A stretch of DNA of 64,000 nucleotides from Lachnospiraceae bacterium (GCA_009911505.1 QXXL01000033.1:61576-125575); one strand, 5' to 3'. Numbered from the stretch's first letter, positions 45,245 through 54,645 are shown. The notes: generated by a model from the sequence alone, not told the origin. Numbers and translations are program-made.

Positions 45245-45547
45245 ATGGCGTTATCAGCAAAAGAGATTAATGAGACGACAAGGTGGCAGGATCTGACGGA
45301 AGGGCTTAAGATTTATGAGCCTGCCACATCTAAAAGCTTCTTAACGGGGGAATGGCGCACAGATACGCCTGTTGTGGATTGGGAAAAATGCAGGCAGTGC
45401 CTGCTTTGCGTACCTTACTGCCCAGACAGCTCTATTCCGGTGCAGGATGGAAAAAGGCTGGAATTCGACTATGATCATTGTAAAGGCTGCGGGATCTGCG
45501 TAGCTGCATGTCCGTTTGGGGCGATTTATATGAAGGAGGGCAAATAG
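45245..45547 (+). CDS. porD: 2-oxoacid:ferredoxin oxidoreductase, delta (ferredoxin) subunit
   Basis: 100 aa. Two 4Fe-4S motifs: CRQCLLCVPYCP and CKGCGICVAACP, with the usual VDWEKC and FDYDHC leads. It passes electrons from the TPP centre to ferredoxin. It starts directly after the gamma stop, GGAGGG upstream; one nucleotide before the alpha gene. Confidence 0.92.
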   Translation: MALSAKEINETTRWQDLTEGLKIYEPATSKSFLTGEWRTDTPVVDWEKCRQCLLCVPYCPDSSIPVQDGKRLEFDYDHCKGCGICVAACPFGAIYMKEGK

Positions 45548-45548
45548 A

Positions 45549-46733
45549 ATGGGTATAAAAGAAAGGATGTCCGGTAATGAAGCCGTGGCATATGCAATGA
45601 AGCAGATTAACCCGGATGTTATGCCGGCGTTTCCTATTACGCCGTCTACAGAACTGCCCCAGTTTGTGTCCTCTTACATAGCAAATGGAGAAATGGATAC
45701 GGAGTTTATCCCTGTGGAAAGCGAGCACAGTGCAATGAGTGCGGCAATTGGGGCCGAAGCGGCGGGGGCGCGGACAATGACTGCGACTTCCTCGGCAGGG
45801 CTTGCCCTGATGTGGGAAATGCTGTATGTAGCTGCGTCGAACAGGCTTCCGATTGCGCTTGCGCTTGTGAACCGTGCATTGTCCGGCCCTTTAAATATCA
45901 ACTGTGAGCATTCTGACAGCATGGGTGCAAGGGATTCCGGCTGGATTCAGATTTATGCAGAGGATAACCAGGAAGCGTATGATAATTTCATCCAGGCATA
46001 CAGGATTGCAGAGCATAAGGATGTTATGCTGCCAATAATGATCTGCCAGGATGGTTTTATTATCAGCCATGGCGTTTCCAATATCGAGTTGTTAGAAGAT
46101 AAAGACGTAAAAGAGTTTGTTGGCGAATATAACCCAGAGCATTATCTGTTGAATGCGGCTGAGCCTGTGGCAGTCGGCCCCTATGCGGTTTCTTGTTACG
46201 GAATGGAATCCAAACGCGCCCAGGCGCAGGCAATGAAGAATGCCGGGCAGGTAATTTTGGACGTTGCCGCTGAGTTTGAAAAAATATCCGGCAGGAAATA
46301 TGGTTTCTTTGAAGGGTATCATTTGGAGGATGCCGAATATGCTATCGTTGCCATCGGCTCAGCCTGCGGTACGACGAAGGATGCTGTTGATTTACTCCGC
46401 AGCAATGGCAAAAAAGTGGGGCTGTTGAAGGTGCGTGTGTTCCGCCCGTTTCCAGGAAAAGAGCTGGCAGAAGCATTAAAAAGCTGTAAGGCGGTGGCAA
46501 TTATGGACCGCTGTGAAAGCTTTAGCGCGAACGGAGGCCCGCTGGCTGCAGAATTATCCGCTGCGTTATACCAGGCAAGGGGCAGCGCAAGGGTCATAAA
46601 AATCGTTTACGGGCTAAACGGCAGGGACTATACAGTGGCAGACGCCAGGCAGGTTTTTGCAGATTTGGAAGAGGTTGCGGCGGACAAAAATAGTAACACA
46701 GATGAATACCGCTATATCGGTTTGAGGGAATAG
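45549..46733 (+). CDS. porA: 2-oxoacid:ferredoxin oxidoreductase, alpha subunit
   Basis: 394 aa. Pyrimidine-binding domain I (AFPITPSTELPQFVS, FIPVESEHSAMSAAIGAEAAGARTMTATSSAGLALMWE region) and domain II with FRPFPGKELAEAL and VAIMDRCESFSANGGPL. The conserved PITP and VESEHS motifs are intact. AGGAGG overlaps the end of porD. Confidence 0.92.
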   Translation: MGIKERMSGNEAVAYAMKQINPDVMPAFPITPSTELPQFVSSYIANGEMDTEFIPVESEHSAMSAAIGAEAAGARTMTATSSAGLALMWEMLYVAASNRLPIALALVNRALSGPLNINCEHSDSMGARDSGWIQIYAEDNQEAYDNFIQAYRIAEHKDVMLPIMICQDGFIISHGVSNIELLEDKDVKEFVGEYNPEHYLLNAAEPVAVGPYAVSCYGMESKRAQAQAMKNAGQVILDVAAEFEKISGRKYGFFEGYHLEDAEYAIVAIGSACGTTKDAVDLLRSNGKKVGLLKVRVFRPFPGKELAEALKSCKAVAIMDRCESFSANGGPLAAELSAALYQARGSARVIKIVYGLNGRDYTVADARQVFADLEEVAADKNSNTDEYRYIGLRE

Positions 46734-46745
46734 GAGGTGTGGCAA

Positions 46746-47681
46746 TTGGGACAGGCAAGTTTTAAAGAGTATCAAATGAGGCAAGACCGCCTTGCACCAG
46801 GGCACAGGCTTTGTGCCGGATGCGGCGGGACTATTGCAGTGAGGAACGTATTAAAAGCGCTGCATCCAGGGGATAAAGCAGTCGTCGGCAATGCCACAGG
46901 ATGCTTGGAGGTGTCTACATTTACTTATCCGTATACCTCTTATGAGGACAGCTATATCCACAATGCATTTGAAAATGCGGGCGCGACATTAAGCGGCGTG
47001 GAAACGGCGTACTATGCGTTAAAGAAAAAAGGAAAGGTAAAAGAAGAGTATAAATTTATTACGTTTGGCGGAGATGGCGGAACGTATGATATTGGTTTCC
47101 AGTCTTTGTCTGGCGCAATGGAACGCGGGCATGATATGGTATATGTCTGTTATGACAATGGGGCGTATATGAATACCGGAATCCAGCGTTCTTCTGCAAC
47201 CCCGATGTATGCGGATACAACAACGACCCCGGTGGGCAGCCAGTCAAACGGCAAGCCACAGGCCAGGAAGGATCTTGCGGCCATTATGGCGGCACATAAT
47301 ATCCCTTATGTGGCACAGACCACATTTATTGGGAATATGATGGATTTGTACCAAAAATCTGAGAAAGCCATTTATACGAAAGGTCCGGCTTTTTTAAATA
47401 TAATGGCTCCGTGCCCAAGAGGCTGGCGGTATGAAGCGCCGGATATTATAAAGATCTGCAAAATGGCGGTAGAGACATGCTACTGGCCTCTGTTTGAGGT
47501 GGTGGACGGGAAATGGAAGCTGTCTTACCGGCCGAAGGAAAAGCTGCCGTTAGAAGAGTTTTTGAAGCTCCAGGGCAGGTTTAAGCATTTGTTTTTACCA
47601 GGTAATGAATATTTGCTCGAATCGTTTCAAGCCGAGGTGGACAGGCGGTGGGAGGCGCTTTTGGGCAGATGTGAAGCATAA
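46746..47681 (+). CDS. porB: 2-oxoacid:ferredoxin oxidoreductase, beta subunit (TPP-binding)
   Basis: 311 aa from TTG 46746; the GTG at 46737 lies inside the AGGAGG site and is rejected. The cluster-binding LCAGCGG (CxxC), the TPP motif GDGGTYDIGFQSLSGAMERG and the YDNGAYMNTG metal-site block are present; PCPRGWRYE carries a further conserved Cys. It completes the porCDAB operon. Confidence 0.92.
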   Translation: MGQASFKEYQMRQDRLAPGHRLCAGCGGTIAVRNVLKALHPGDKAVVGNATGCLEVSTFTYPYTSYEDSYIHNAFENAGATLSGVETAYYALKKKGKVKEEYKFITFGGDGGTYDIGFQSLSGAMERGHDMVYVCYDNGAYMNTGIQRSSATPMYADTTTTPVGSQSNGKPQARKDLAAIMAAHNIPYVAQTTFIGNMMDLYQKSEKAIYTKGPAFLNIMAPCPRGWRYEAPDIIKICKMAVETCYWPLFEVVDGKWKLSYRPKEKLPLEEFLKLQGRFKHLFLPGNEYLLESFQAEVDRRWEALLGRCEA

Positions 47682-47739
47682 AATGGCTGATAGGAGTATT
47701 TATTTAAAATAAGCCTTCCAATTATATACAGATAAATGT

Positions 47740-47745
47740 TATAAT
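47740..47745 (+). promoter_or_regulatory. extended -10 promoter of the cytidylate-kinase-like gene
   Basis: TGT-TATAAT with -10 at 47740-47745, about 39 nt before the ATG; the -35 (TTCCAA 47716-47721, 18-nt spacer) is weak. Confidence 0.55.
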
Positions 47746-47783
47746 AAAGCCATGATATTTCGTATTTGGAAAGGAGTGGGTAT

Positions 47784-48383
47784 ATGTATAACATTATTAC
47801 GATCGAACGTCAATACGCCAGCGGAGGGAATGAAATCGGCAAAAAACTGGCGGAAGAATTGGGGTATGAGCTGTATGACAGGAACCTTTTGTCAATGGCG
47901 GCAAAAGAACTTAAGATACCCTCTATGTATATTGAAGGGTTGGAAGAGACACATGCAGGAGGTTTTTTATTTAACCTTTCTAAGACACCGCTCGGGGGGA
48001 ATGCAGGTGGTAAAGATCAGCCCGTGTCCGAAAAACTGTTCCAGGCACAGAAGCGTATCATTGAGGAAGCGGCAGACAAGGGCGGCTGTGTGATTGTTGG
48101 CCGTGCGGCTGGATATATTTTAAAGGATAGGGAAAACTGCCTGAATGTATTTATCCATTGCAATAAGCAAAAGCGGGTAGAACGTGCGATACATAGGGAA
48201 GGCATCAAGGAGGCCGAAGCAGAAGAGGCATTAAAGAAAAACGACAAGCGGCGGAGTGGGTTTTACAACGCTGTCACAAAATGGGAATGGGGGCATCCCG
48301 CCTTTTTTGGCCTGTGCCTGGATAGCGGGGCTCTTGGGATTGACCTGTGCGTAAAAACACTGGCATGTATAGCGCAGGGATAA
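47784..48383 (+). CDS. cytidylate kinase-like family protein
   Basis: 199 aa from ATG 47784 (AAGGAGTGG upstream; the earlier TTG overlaps this site). ITIERQYASGGNEIGKKLAEELGYELYDRNLL is the cytidylate-kinase-like start with a degenerate P-loop (SGGNEIG), and VGRAAGYIL and RVERAIHREGI follow. A P-loop nucleotide kinase fold; the substrate of this paralogous family is not established and it is not the main Cmk. Confidence 0.82.
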   Translation: MYNIITIERQYASGGNEIGKKLAEELGYELYDRNLLSMAAKELKIPSMYIEGLEETHAGGFLFNLSKTPLGGNAGGKDQPVSEKLFQAQKRIIEEAADKGGCVIVGRAAGYILKDRENCLNVFIHCNKQKRVERAIHREGIKEAEAEEALKKNDKRRSGFYNAVTKWEWGHPAFFGLCLDSGALGIDLCVKTLACIAQG

Positions 48384-48410
48384 TAACTGCAAATGGATCA
48401 TAAGCTACTA

Positions 48411-48460
48411 AAAAACCGCTGCGGCGGCACAAAAATATTCTGTGCCGCCGTGCGGTTTTT
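48411..48460. terminator. bidirectional terminator
   Basis: Inner 10-bp stem CGGCGGCACA/TGTGCCGCCG and outer AAAAACCGC/GCGGTTTTT around a 9-nt loop. It serves both the kinase-like gene and the convergent flavodiiron gene, whose stop codon lies at its edge. Confidence 0.9.
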
Positions 48461-49614
48461 TATTTACAAAGCTCGTCAGCCAGCGCATCGATTGCCACAG
48501 CGTTTTCTTCTGTCAATGCGGACATGATTTTAACTGTTGTTTCTGTGAAGGTAAGCTCCTTGCAGCCCTCGAGCATTTTATGTATCTGCCTTGCAGCCGC
48601 AGGCGCCCAGGAACCGTTTTCGATAAGCCCAATGGTGCGCTTTTGATAATTCCTTTCGGTCAGCTCGTGGATAAATTCACGCATAAACGGGAATACGTCC
48701 CCATTGTAGGTTATAGTTGCTAAGACGAGCTTTCCGTAACGGAATGCGTCTTCAACGGCCTCCGCCATATCGCAGCGTGCCAGATCGTTTACTACAACCT
48801 TTGGGCAGCCCTTTTCGCGGAGTTTATCTGCCAATAGCCCTACTGCTTTTTTGGTATTTCCGTATACGGAAGAATAGGCAATGACAACGCCTTCGGTTTC
48901 TACGGAATAGGAAGACCATGTATGATAGAGATCCAGGTAATAACTTAAGTTTTCTTTTAAAACCGGGCCGTGCAGAGGGCAGATTGCCTGGATGTCTAAC
49001 GCCGCGGCTTTCTTTAAAAGGTTCTGCACCTGTACACCGAATTTGCCGACAATGCCGATGTAATAGCGCCGGGCTTCACACGCCCATTCTTCTTCTACGT
49101 CCAAGGCGCCGAATTTGCCGAATCCGTCGGCGGAAAACAAAACCTTATCAAAGCTGTCATATGTGACGATGACTTCTGGCCAGTGCACCATAGGCGCGGC
49201 TACAAAAGTGAGTGAATGCTTTCCTAAATTTAATGTATCACCATCTTTTACTACAACCTGCCTGTCTGCATAGTCTGTGCCAAAAAATTGTTTCATCATG
49301 GCAAATGATTTTGCGCTCGAAACAATGGTTGTCTCTTTGTAGGCTTCCATGAAGCTTGCGATATTGGCGGAATGATCCGGTTCCATGTGCTGTACGATAA
49401 AATAATCTGGGGCGGCTCCATTAAGTGTGTTTTTGATGTTAGTAAGCCATTCTTCCCCAAAACGTGCGTCTACAGAATCCATAACGGCAATTTTATCATC
49501 TGTTATGACATAGGAATTGTAAGCCATGCCGTTTTCTACTATATACTGTCCTTCAAACAGATCAATTTCATGATCGTTTACGCCCACATACTTGATATCG
49601 TTTGTAATTTCCAT
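48460..49614 (-). CDS. flavodiiron protein (FprA family)
   Basis: 384 aa. Metallo-beta-lactamase-like di-iron domain (residues 1-250) with HMEPDHSANI (the H-x-E-x-D set), a later histidine in APMVHWPE and PLHGPV; flavodoxin domain at ~255-384 (IAYSSVYGNTKKAVGLLA, FMN site). It reduces O2 to water or NO to N2O and protects anaerobes. No extra rubredoxin domain. AAGGAGCG upstream; single gene. Confidence 0.92.
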   Translation of the reverse strand: MEITNDIKYVGVNDHEIDLFEGQYIVENGMAYNSYVITDDKIAVMDSVDARFGEEWLTNIKNTLNGAAPDYFIVQHMEPDHSANIASFMEAYKETTIVSSAKSFAMMKQFFGTDYADRQVVVKDGDTLNLGKHSLTFVAAPMVHWPEVIVTYDSFDKVLFSADGFGKFGALDVEEEWACEARRYYIGIVGKFGVQVQNLLKKAAALDIQAICPLHGPVLKENLSYYLDLYHTWSSYSVETEGVVIAYSSVYGNTKKAVGLLADKLREKGCPKVVVNDLARCDMAEAVEDAFRYGKLVLATITYNGDVFPFMREFIHELTERNYQKRTIGLIENGSWAPAAARQIHKMLEGCKELTFTETTVKIMSALTEENAVAIDALADELCK

Positions 49615-49670
49615 TGTATTATCGCTCCTTTGCTTTTTCCAGATATTGCCGGTTGGGTGACGGCTATGCT

Positions 49671-49700
49671 ATTATAGCATATGGAAAGGGAGGGGTGCAA
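49671..49700 (-). promoter_or_regulatory. promoter of the flavodiiron gene
   Basis: Minus strand TTGCAC (49700-49695), 18-nt spacer, extended -10 TGC-TATAAT (49676-49671). Confidence 0.65.
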
Positions 49701-49761
49701 TGCTTATTGGCAGTTTTTCTGTTTTATATAAAAGCTTGCCACAAAATTTTCCATCCTGGCA

Positions 49762-49790
49762 TTGTAGTATCCTTCTAAAATGCGTATAAT
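49762..49790 (+). promoter_or_regulatory. promoter of the methyltransferase-hslO-nadE run
   Basis: TTGTAG (49762-49767), 17-nt spacer, TATAAT (49785-49790), 42 nt before the ATG. Confidence 0.65.
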
Positions 49791-49831
49791 AGGAATAGTG
49801 CTGTGCAAGAGCGTGCAGAGGAGGTCTTAAC

Positions 49832-50962
49832 ATGGAAACATATAGCGGGTTTGCAGAAGTGTATGATTTGTTTATGGATAACGTTCCCTATACAGACTGG
49901 TGCAGGTATTTGCTCCGTAAGCTGCACAAATACGGCATTTACGATGGCATTGTATTGGATCTTGGCTGTGGTACAGGTAAGATGACACGTCTGCTGGCGA
50001 AAGCAGGCTACGATATGATCGGCGCTGATATATCCGGTGAAATGCTAGGCATCGCCCGGCAGAAAAAATCTCCAGGCTCCGCTGATATCCTCTACTTAAA
50101 TCAGGATATGCGTAAGTTGGAGCTGTATGGAACAGTGAGGGCAGTCATAAGTGTCTGCGATTCCCTCAACTATATAACAGAAGAAAACGCCCTGCTTCGT
50201 GTATTTTCCAGGATAAACAATTATTTAGACCCTGGGGGCATATTCATATTCGATATTAATACGCCTTATAAATACCAGAAATTATTAGCCCAAAATACTA
50301 TTTGCGAAAACAGGGATCAAAGCAGCTTTATTTGGGAAAATTACTACGATAACGAAACACAGCTGAACGAATACGATCTTACCCTTTTTATCCGTGAAGG
50401 TGACGGCAGGTACAAAAAATATGAAGAAACACACTACCAGCGGGCATACAGCATAGAAAGGATAAAAGGGCTGATTGAAGCATCCGGCCTTAAATGGATT
50501 GCCTGCCAGGATGCTTATTGTGAAAAATTACCGCGGCAGGACAGTGGGCGGGTTACTATAATTGCACAGGAATGTACGAAAAACAAAGGAGGCAGACAGC
50601 ATGTCAGATTATATCGTAAGGGCGGCGGCAGCAAACGGGCAGATCCGGGCATTCGCCATCACGTCAAAGGAACTCACAGAAATGGCAAAGAAACGTCACG
50701 CAACAAGCCCGGTCATAACGGCCGCACTTGGCCGTCTCTTATCCGGGGCAGCCATGATGGGCGTGATGATGAAAGGGGAAAAAGATCTTTTGACCATACA
50801 GATCCAGGGCAGCGGGCCGGCAAAAGCGCTGACAGTTACCGCAGATTCCGCAGGGAACGTAAAGGGCTACCCGGAGGTGCCAGACGTAATCCTGCCACCG
50901 AATGCACAGGGCAAGCTAGACGTAGGAGGCGCGCTTGGCCTTGGTGTTATGAGCGTCATTAA
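49832..50962 (+). CDS. class I SAM-dependent methyltransferase with aberrant read-through C-terminus
   Basis: Residues 1-250 are a normal class I methyltransferase: GIVLDLGCGTGKMTRLLAKAGYD (SAM site), GADISGEMLGIAR, LNQDMRKL, DPGGIFIFDIN and a C-terminal RVTIIAQECTK strand. Family members end about here, but this frame continues 126 codons in the wrong frame through hslO, with Arg/Gly/His-rich nonsense. One extra A in the run 50579-50583 would give a stop at 50634-50636. The true gene therefore probably ends near 50636. GGAGG lies upstream of ATG 49832. Substrate unknown. Confidence 0.75.
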   Translation: METYSGFAEVYDLFMDNVPYTDWCRYLLRKLHKYGIYDGIVLDLGCGTGKMTRLLAKAGYDMIGADISGEMLGIARQKKSPGSADILYLNQDMRKLELYGTVRAVISVCDSLNYITEENALLRVFSRINNYLDPGGIFIFDINTPYKYQKLLAQNTICENRDQSSFIWENYYDNETQLNEYDLTLFIREGDGRYKKYEETHYQRAYSIERIKGLIEASGLKWIACQDAYCEKLPRQDSGRVTIIAQECTKNKGGRQHVRLYRKGGGSKRADPGIRHHVKGTHRNGKETSRNKPGHNGRTWPSLIRGSHDGRDDERGKRSFDHTDPGQRAGKSADSYRRFRRERKGLPGGARRNPATECTGQARRRRRAWPWCYERH

Positions 50963-51470
50963 GGATTTGGGCATGAAGGAGCCTTATGTTGGGCAAATTG
51001 CACTTCAGACCGGGGAAATAGCGGATGATTTGACCTATTATTTTGCAACCTCAGAGCAGATCCCCTCATCGGTAGGCCTTGGCGTTTTAATGAATAAAGA
51101 CAATACCGTAAAACAGGCGGGCGGTTTTATCTTACAGCTCATGCCATTTACGGATGAGGAAACCATTGCAAAGCTGGAAAAGCGGATTTGTGGTTTAAAA
51201 AGCATTACTTCTCTTTTGGAGCAGGGGCATACGCCGCAGCAGCTTTTAAAAGAGGTTCTGGGGGATATCCCATTTGAAGTCATGGATACCCTCCCAGCCC
51301 GTTTCTACTGCAGCTGTTCTAAAGGGCGGATTTCCAAATCCCTTGCCACAATAGGTAAAAAGGATCTCGACGAAATGATAGCAGATGGTAACGGAATTGA
51401 AGTAAAGTGCCATTTTTGCAATACAAATTATAAATTTAGTACCGAGGAATTAAAGGAGATAAGACATTGA
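50601..51470 (+). CDS. hslO: redox-regulated chaperone Hsp33
   Basis: 289 aa from ATG 50601 (AAAGGAGG 9 nt upstream). The N-terminal Hsp33 fold (DYIVRAAAANGQIRAFAITSK) and the C-terminal zinc centre with CxC (FYCSCSKGR) and CxxC (VKCHFCNTN) are complete. Oxidation releases zinc and activates its holdase activity. The stop overlaps the nadE start by 4 nt. Confidence 0.95.
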   Translation: MSDYIVRAAAANGQIRAFAITSKELTEMAKKRHATSPVITAALGRLLSGAAMMGVMMKGEKDLLTIQIQGSGPAKALTVTADSAGNVKGYPEVPDVILPPNAQGKLDVGGALGLGVMSVIKDLGMKEPYVGQIALQTGEIADDLTYYFATSEQIPSSVGLGVLMNKDNTVKQAGGFILQLMPFTDEETIAKLEKRICGLKSITSLLEQGHTPQQLLKEVLGDIPFEVMDTLPARFYCSCSKGRISKSLATIGKKDLDEMIADGNGIEVKCHFCNTNYKFSTEELKEIRH

Positions 51471-53380
51471 AAGACGGATATTTGAAAGTAGCTGCCATTA
51501 CGCCGGATACAAGAGTAGCGGATACAGTTTACAATACAGAGCGTATCTGCGAAAAAATAAGAGAATGCTCTAGGGCAGGGGCAAAAGTTATGGTATTTCC
51601 GGAGCTTTGTATTACGGGATATAGCTGTGGGGATTTATTTTTGCAGGATTTGCTGTTAGACAAAGCAAAAGAAGGCTTGCTTCAAATTGCAGAGGAGACG
51701 AAAAATACGGATGCTATCGTTTTTGCCGGGCTTCCGGTCTGCTGCCGGGGCAAGCTTTATAATGCGGCTGCAGCCGTTTGCCGCGGTGAAATTTTAGGGC
51801 TCGTGCCCAAAACCCACCTGCCTAATTATAATGAATTTTATGAATTGCGCCACTTTACCCGGGGTATGGAAGACACCGTGGAGGTGGAAATCGGGGATGG
51901 GCTTGTGCCGATAGGGACAAAGCAGCTTTTTACCTGTGAAACGATGCCTGAGCTTGTGATAGCTGTAGAAATCTGCGAGGATCTTTGGTCGCCCAACCCG
52001 CCTGGTATGGCGCACGCACTTTCCGGTGCAACGCTTATTGTCAACCTGTCCGCAAGCGACGAAGCGACAGGGAAGGACATTTACCGCAGGGATTTGGTCT
52101 GTGGGCAGTCCGCAAGGCTTTTATGCGGCTATGTTTACGCAAGCGCCGGGAACGGGGAGTCGACGCAGGACGTCGTTTATTCCGCCCACAACTTGATTGC
52201 GGAAAACGGCATTCTGCTTGCCGAATCTGCGCGTTTTAAAAATGAGACGGTTTATACGGAGATTGATTTCAAAAAATTGGTGGAGGAGCGCAGGCGCAAT
52301 ACTACATTTGAATTGTGGGAGGATGCGGACAGCTATGAAGCAACAGCATTTTGGCTGAAGGCAGAGCCTGTGGAGCTTACACGTTTTATTGACCCTGCGC
52401 CATTTGTGCCCAAAAAACAGGAGGAACGCAAAAAGCGCTGTGACGAAATCCTGGCGATTCAATCCATGGGGCTAATGAATCGTTTAACGCATACCAATTG
52501 TAAATGTGCTGTTGTCGGTATATCAGGAGGCCTGGATTCTACCCTGGCGTTAATTGTAACAGTGCAGGCATTTGATGCGGCAGGACTGCCCAGGGATGGT
52601 ATTAAAGCCGTTACAATGCCAGGGTTTGGGACTACAGGACGGACGTATACGAACGCAGTGAAAATGATAAAATGCCTTGGCGCGTCCTTTTTGGAAATAC
52701 CAATCCGGGATTCTGTCAGCCTGCATTTTAAAGAAATCGGCCAGGACATCTCTTGCCACGATGTGACCTACGAAAATGCCCAGGCGAGGGAGCGTACCCA
52801 GATACTAATGGATATTGCCAATAAAGAGGGAGGCATGGTTATTGGGACAGGGGATATGTCTGAGCTTGCACTTGGATGGGCGACATATAACGGTGATCAT
52901 ATGTCGATGTATGGGGTCAATGCTTCTGTGCCAAAGACTTTGGTACGCCATCTGGTGCGTTACTATGCGGACACCTGTGATGATGCCGATTTAAAAGAAA
53001 TTTTGCTTGACGTACTCGATACGCCAGTTAGCCCAGAGCTTTTGCCTCCCACAGAAGGGCAGATTTCACAAAAAACAGAAGATTTGGTTGGGCCTTATGA
53101 GCTGCATGATTTTTTTATGTATTATATGCTGCGGTTTGGGTTTTCCCCAAAAAAGGTCTACCGCCTGGCGTGCCTGGCATTTGCAGGGGTATATGGGGAA
53201 GGGGCAGTTTTAAAATGGCTCAAAAACTACTACCGCAGGTTTTTTGCCCAGCAGTTTAAACGCTCTTGTGTGCCGGATGGGCCAAAGGTCGGGACGGTTG
53301 CACTTTCGCCGAGGGGTGACCTGAGGATGCCCTCAGATGCTTGTGTGAGGATTTGGATGGATGAATTAGAGAAAGAATGA
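51467..53380 (+). CDS. nadE: glutamine-dependent NAD+ synthase
   Basis: 637 aa, TTG start within the hslO stop (AGGAG upstream). An N-terminal nitrilase-type glutaminase supplies ammonia, with catalytic Glu (VFPELCITGYSCGDLF), Lys (LVPKTHLPNY) and Cys (VAVEICEDLWSP). The C-terminal synthetase has the PP-loop AVVGISGGLDSTLAL and IGTGDMSELALGW. It amidates NaAD to NAD+. The C-terminus (LSPRGDLRMPSDA) is intact. Confidence 0.96.
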   Translation: MKDGYLKVAAITPDTRVADTVYNTERICEKIRECSRAGAKVMVFPELCITGYSCGDLFLQDLLLDKAKEGLLQIAEETKNTDAIVFAGLPVCCRGKLYNAAAAVCRGEILGLVPKTHLPNYNEFYELRHFTRGMEDTVEVEIGDGLVPIGTKQLFTCETMPELVIAVEICEDLWSPNPPGMAHALSGATLIVNLSASDEATGKDIYRRDLVCGQSARLLCGYVYASAGNGESTQDVVYSAHNLIAENGILLAESARFKNETVYTEIDFKKLVEERRRNTTFELWEDADSYEATAFWLKAEPVELTRFIDPAPFVPKKQEERKKRCDEILAIQSMGLMNRLTHTNCKCAVVGISGGLDSTLALIVTVQAFDAAGLPRDGIKAVTMPGFGTTGRTYTNAVKMIKCLGASFLEIPIRDSVSLHFKEIGQDISCHDVTYENAQARERTQILMDIANKEGGMVIGTGDMSELALGWATYNGDHMSMYGVNASVPKTLVRHLVRYYADTCDDADLKEILLDVLDTPVSPELLPPTEGQISQKTEDLVGPYELHDFFMYYMLRFGFSPKKVYRLACLAFAGVYGEGAVLKWLKNYYRRFFAQQFKRSCVPDGPKVGTVALSPRGDLRMPSDACVRIWMDELEKE

Positions 53381-53387
53381 GGGAAAC

Positions 53388-54566
53388 ATGCAGTACAGAA
53401 AAGACAGAAAAGGAAATGAGCTGTCCGTATTAGGCTATGGCTGTATGCGCTTTACAAGGAAAGGGGCAGGGATTGATCTGGAAAAAGCAGAGCAGGAGCT
53501 GATGCACGCAATTGATCTGGGGGTCAATTATTTAGACACTGCGTATATTTATCCAGGCAGTGAAGCAGCCGTCGGGGAAATCCTGTACAAAAACAACTGC
53601 CGGGACAAGGTTTATCTTGCGACAAAGCTGCCCCATTATCTGATCAAGTCCATGGAGGGTATTGAAAAAACGTTTCAGGAAGAACTGCGCCGTTTAAAAA
53701 CAGATCACATTGACTATTATCTGATGCATATGCTGACCGATACGACCACCTGGGAAAAATTAAAGCGAATGGGCATTGAAGGCTGGATTGCCGGAAAACT
53801 GAAAAGCGGTGCAATCCGCAATATCGGGTTTTCCTATCACGGCCATACGGGAATGTTTAAGCAGCTAATTGATGTGTATGAGTGGGATTTCTGCCAGATT
53901 CAATACAATTATATGGATGAGCATAGCCAGGCTGGCAGGGAGGGCCTTTTATACGCTGCAGGCAAAGGCATCCCGGTTATTATTATGGAGCCGCTGCGGG
54001 GCGGGAGGTTAGTAGACCTTCTCCCCAAAAGCGCAAAGCTTTTGTTTGAGCAGGATAAAGGGCGCAGGACGGCGGCAGAGATAGCATTCCGGTGGCTTTA
54101 TAACCAGCCGGAGGTCACTTGTGTGCTTTCCGGCATGAACTCAATAGAGATGATTACTGAAAATGCGCGCACAGCGGATAACGCCTTCGCGGGCCATTTT
54201 TCTAAAGAGGATGAACTGCTGGTAGAACAGGTTAAAGCAGAAATCCATAAAAACGTAAAAGTTAGCTGCACCGGGTGCGGCTATTGTATGCCCTGCCCGG
54301 CAGGCGTAGATATTCCGGTCACTTTCCGATGTTATAACGAGATGTATTCAGAATCTAAAAGCGGCGCCAGGAAAGAGTATTTACAATGTACTGCGTTCCG
54401 CAAAAACCAAAGCAGCGCATCGCAGTGTATTGCGTGCGGAAAATGCGAGCAGCACTGCCCGCAGCAGATTGCAATCCGCAAAGAGCTTAAGGCGGCGGTA
54501 AAGGAGCTTGAAACACTGCCGTATAAGGCGGCAAGAAAAGGGGTTGCGTTATTTAAATTATGGTAA
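53388..54566 (+). CDS. aldo/keto reductase with C-terminal 4Fe-4S domain
   Basis: 392 aa. Residues 1-270 are an aldo/keto reductase barrel: LGYGCMRFTR, NYLDTAYIYPGSEAAVG (catalytic Asp and Tyr), KTDHIDYYLMHML. The C-terminal part has two cysteine sets, CTGCGYCMPCPAGVD and CIACGKCEQHCPQQI, typical of the ferredoxin-like aldo/keto reductases of anaerobes. It probably couples carbonyl reduction to Fe-S electron transfer; substrate unknown. Starts 7 nt after nadE. Confidence 0.9.
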   Translation: MQYRKDRKGNELSVLGYGCMRFTRKGAGIDLEKAEQELMHAIDLGVNYLDTAYIYPGSEAAVGEILYKNNCRDKVYLATKLPHYLIKSMEGIEKTFQEELRRLKTDHIDYYLMHMLTDTTTWEKLKRMGIEGWIAGKLKSGAIRNIGFSYHGHTGMFKQLIDVYEWDFCQIQYNYMDEHSQAGREGLLYAAGKGIPVIIMEPLRGGRLVDLLPKSAKLLFEQDKGRRTAAEIAFRWLYNQPEVTCVLSGMNSIEMITENARTADNAFAGHFSKEDELLVEQVKAEIHKNVKVSCTGCGYCMPCPAGVDIPVTFRCYNEMYSESKSGARKEYLQCTAFRKNQSSASQCIACGKCEQHCPQQIAIRKELKAAVKELETLPYKAARKGVALFKLW

Positions 54567-54574
54567 TGCAAAAT

Positions 54575-54611
54575 AAAAGCTGCTATCCTAAAAAACAGAT
54601 AGCAGCTTTTT
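54575..54611. terminator. bidirectional terminator
   Basis: Perfect 13-bp stem AAAAGCTGCTATC/GATAGCAGCTTTT, followed by T on the plus strand and A-rich on the other side. Confidence 0.9.
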
Positions 54612-54645
54612 GGGGAGGATATTAAAATCAAACAGAGTGATTTTA

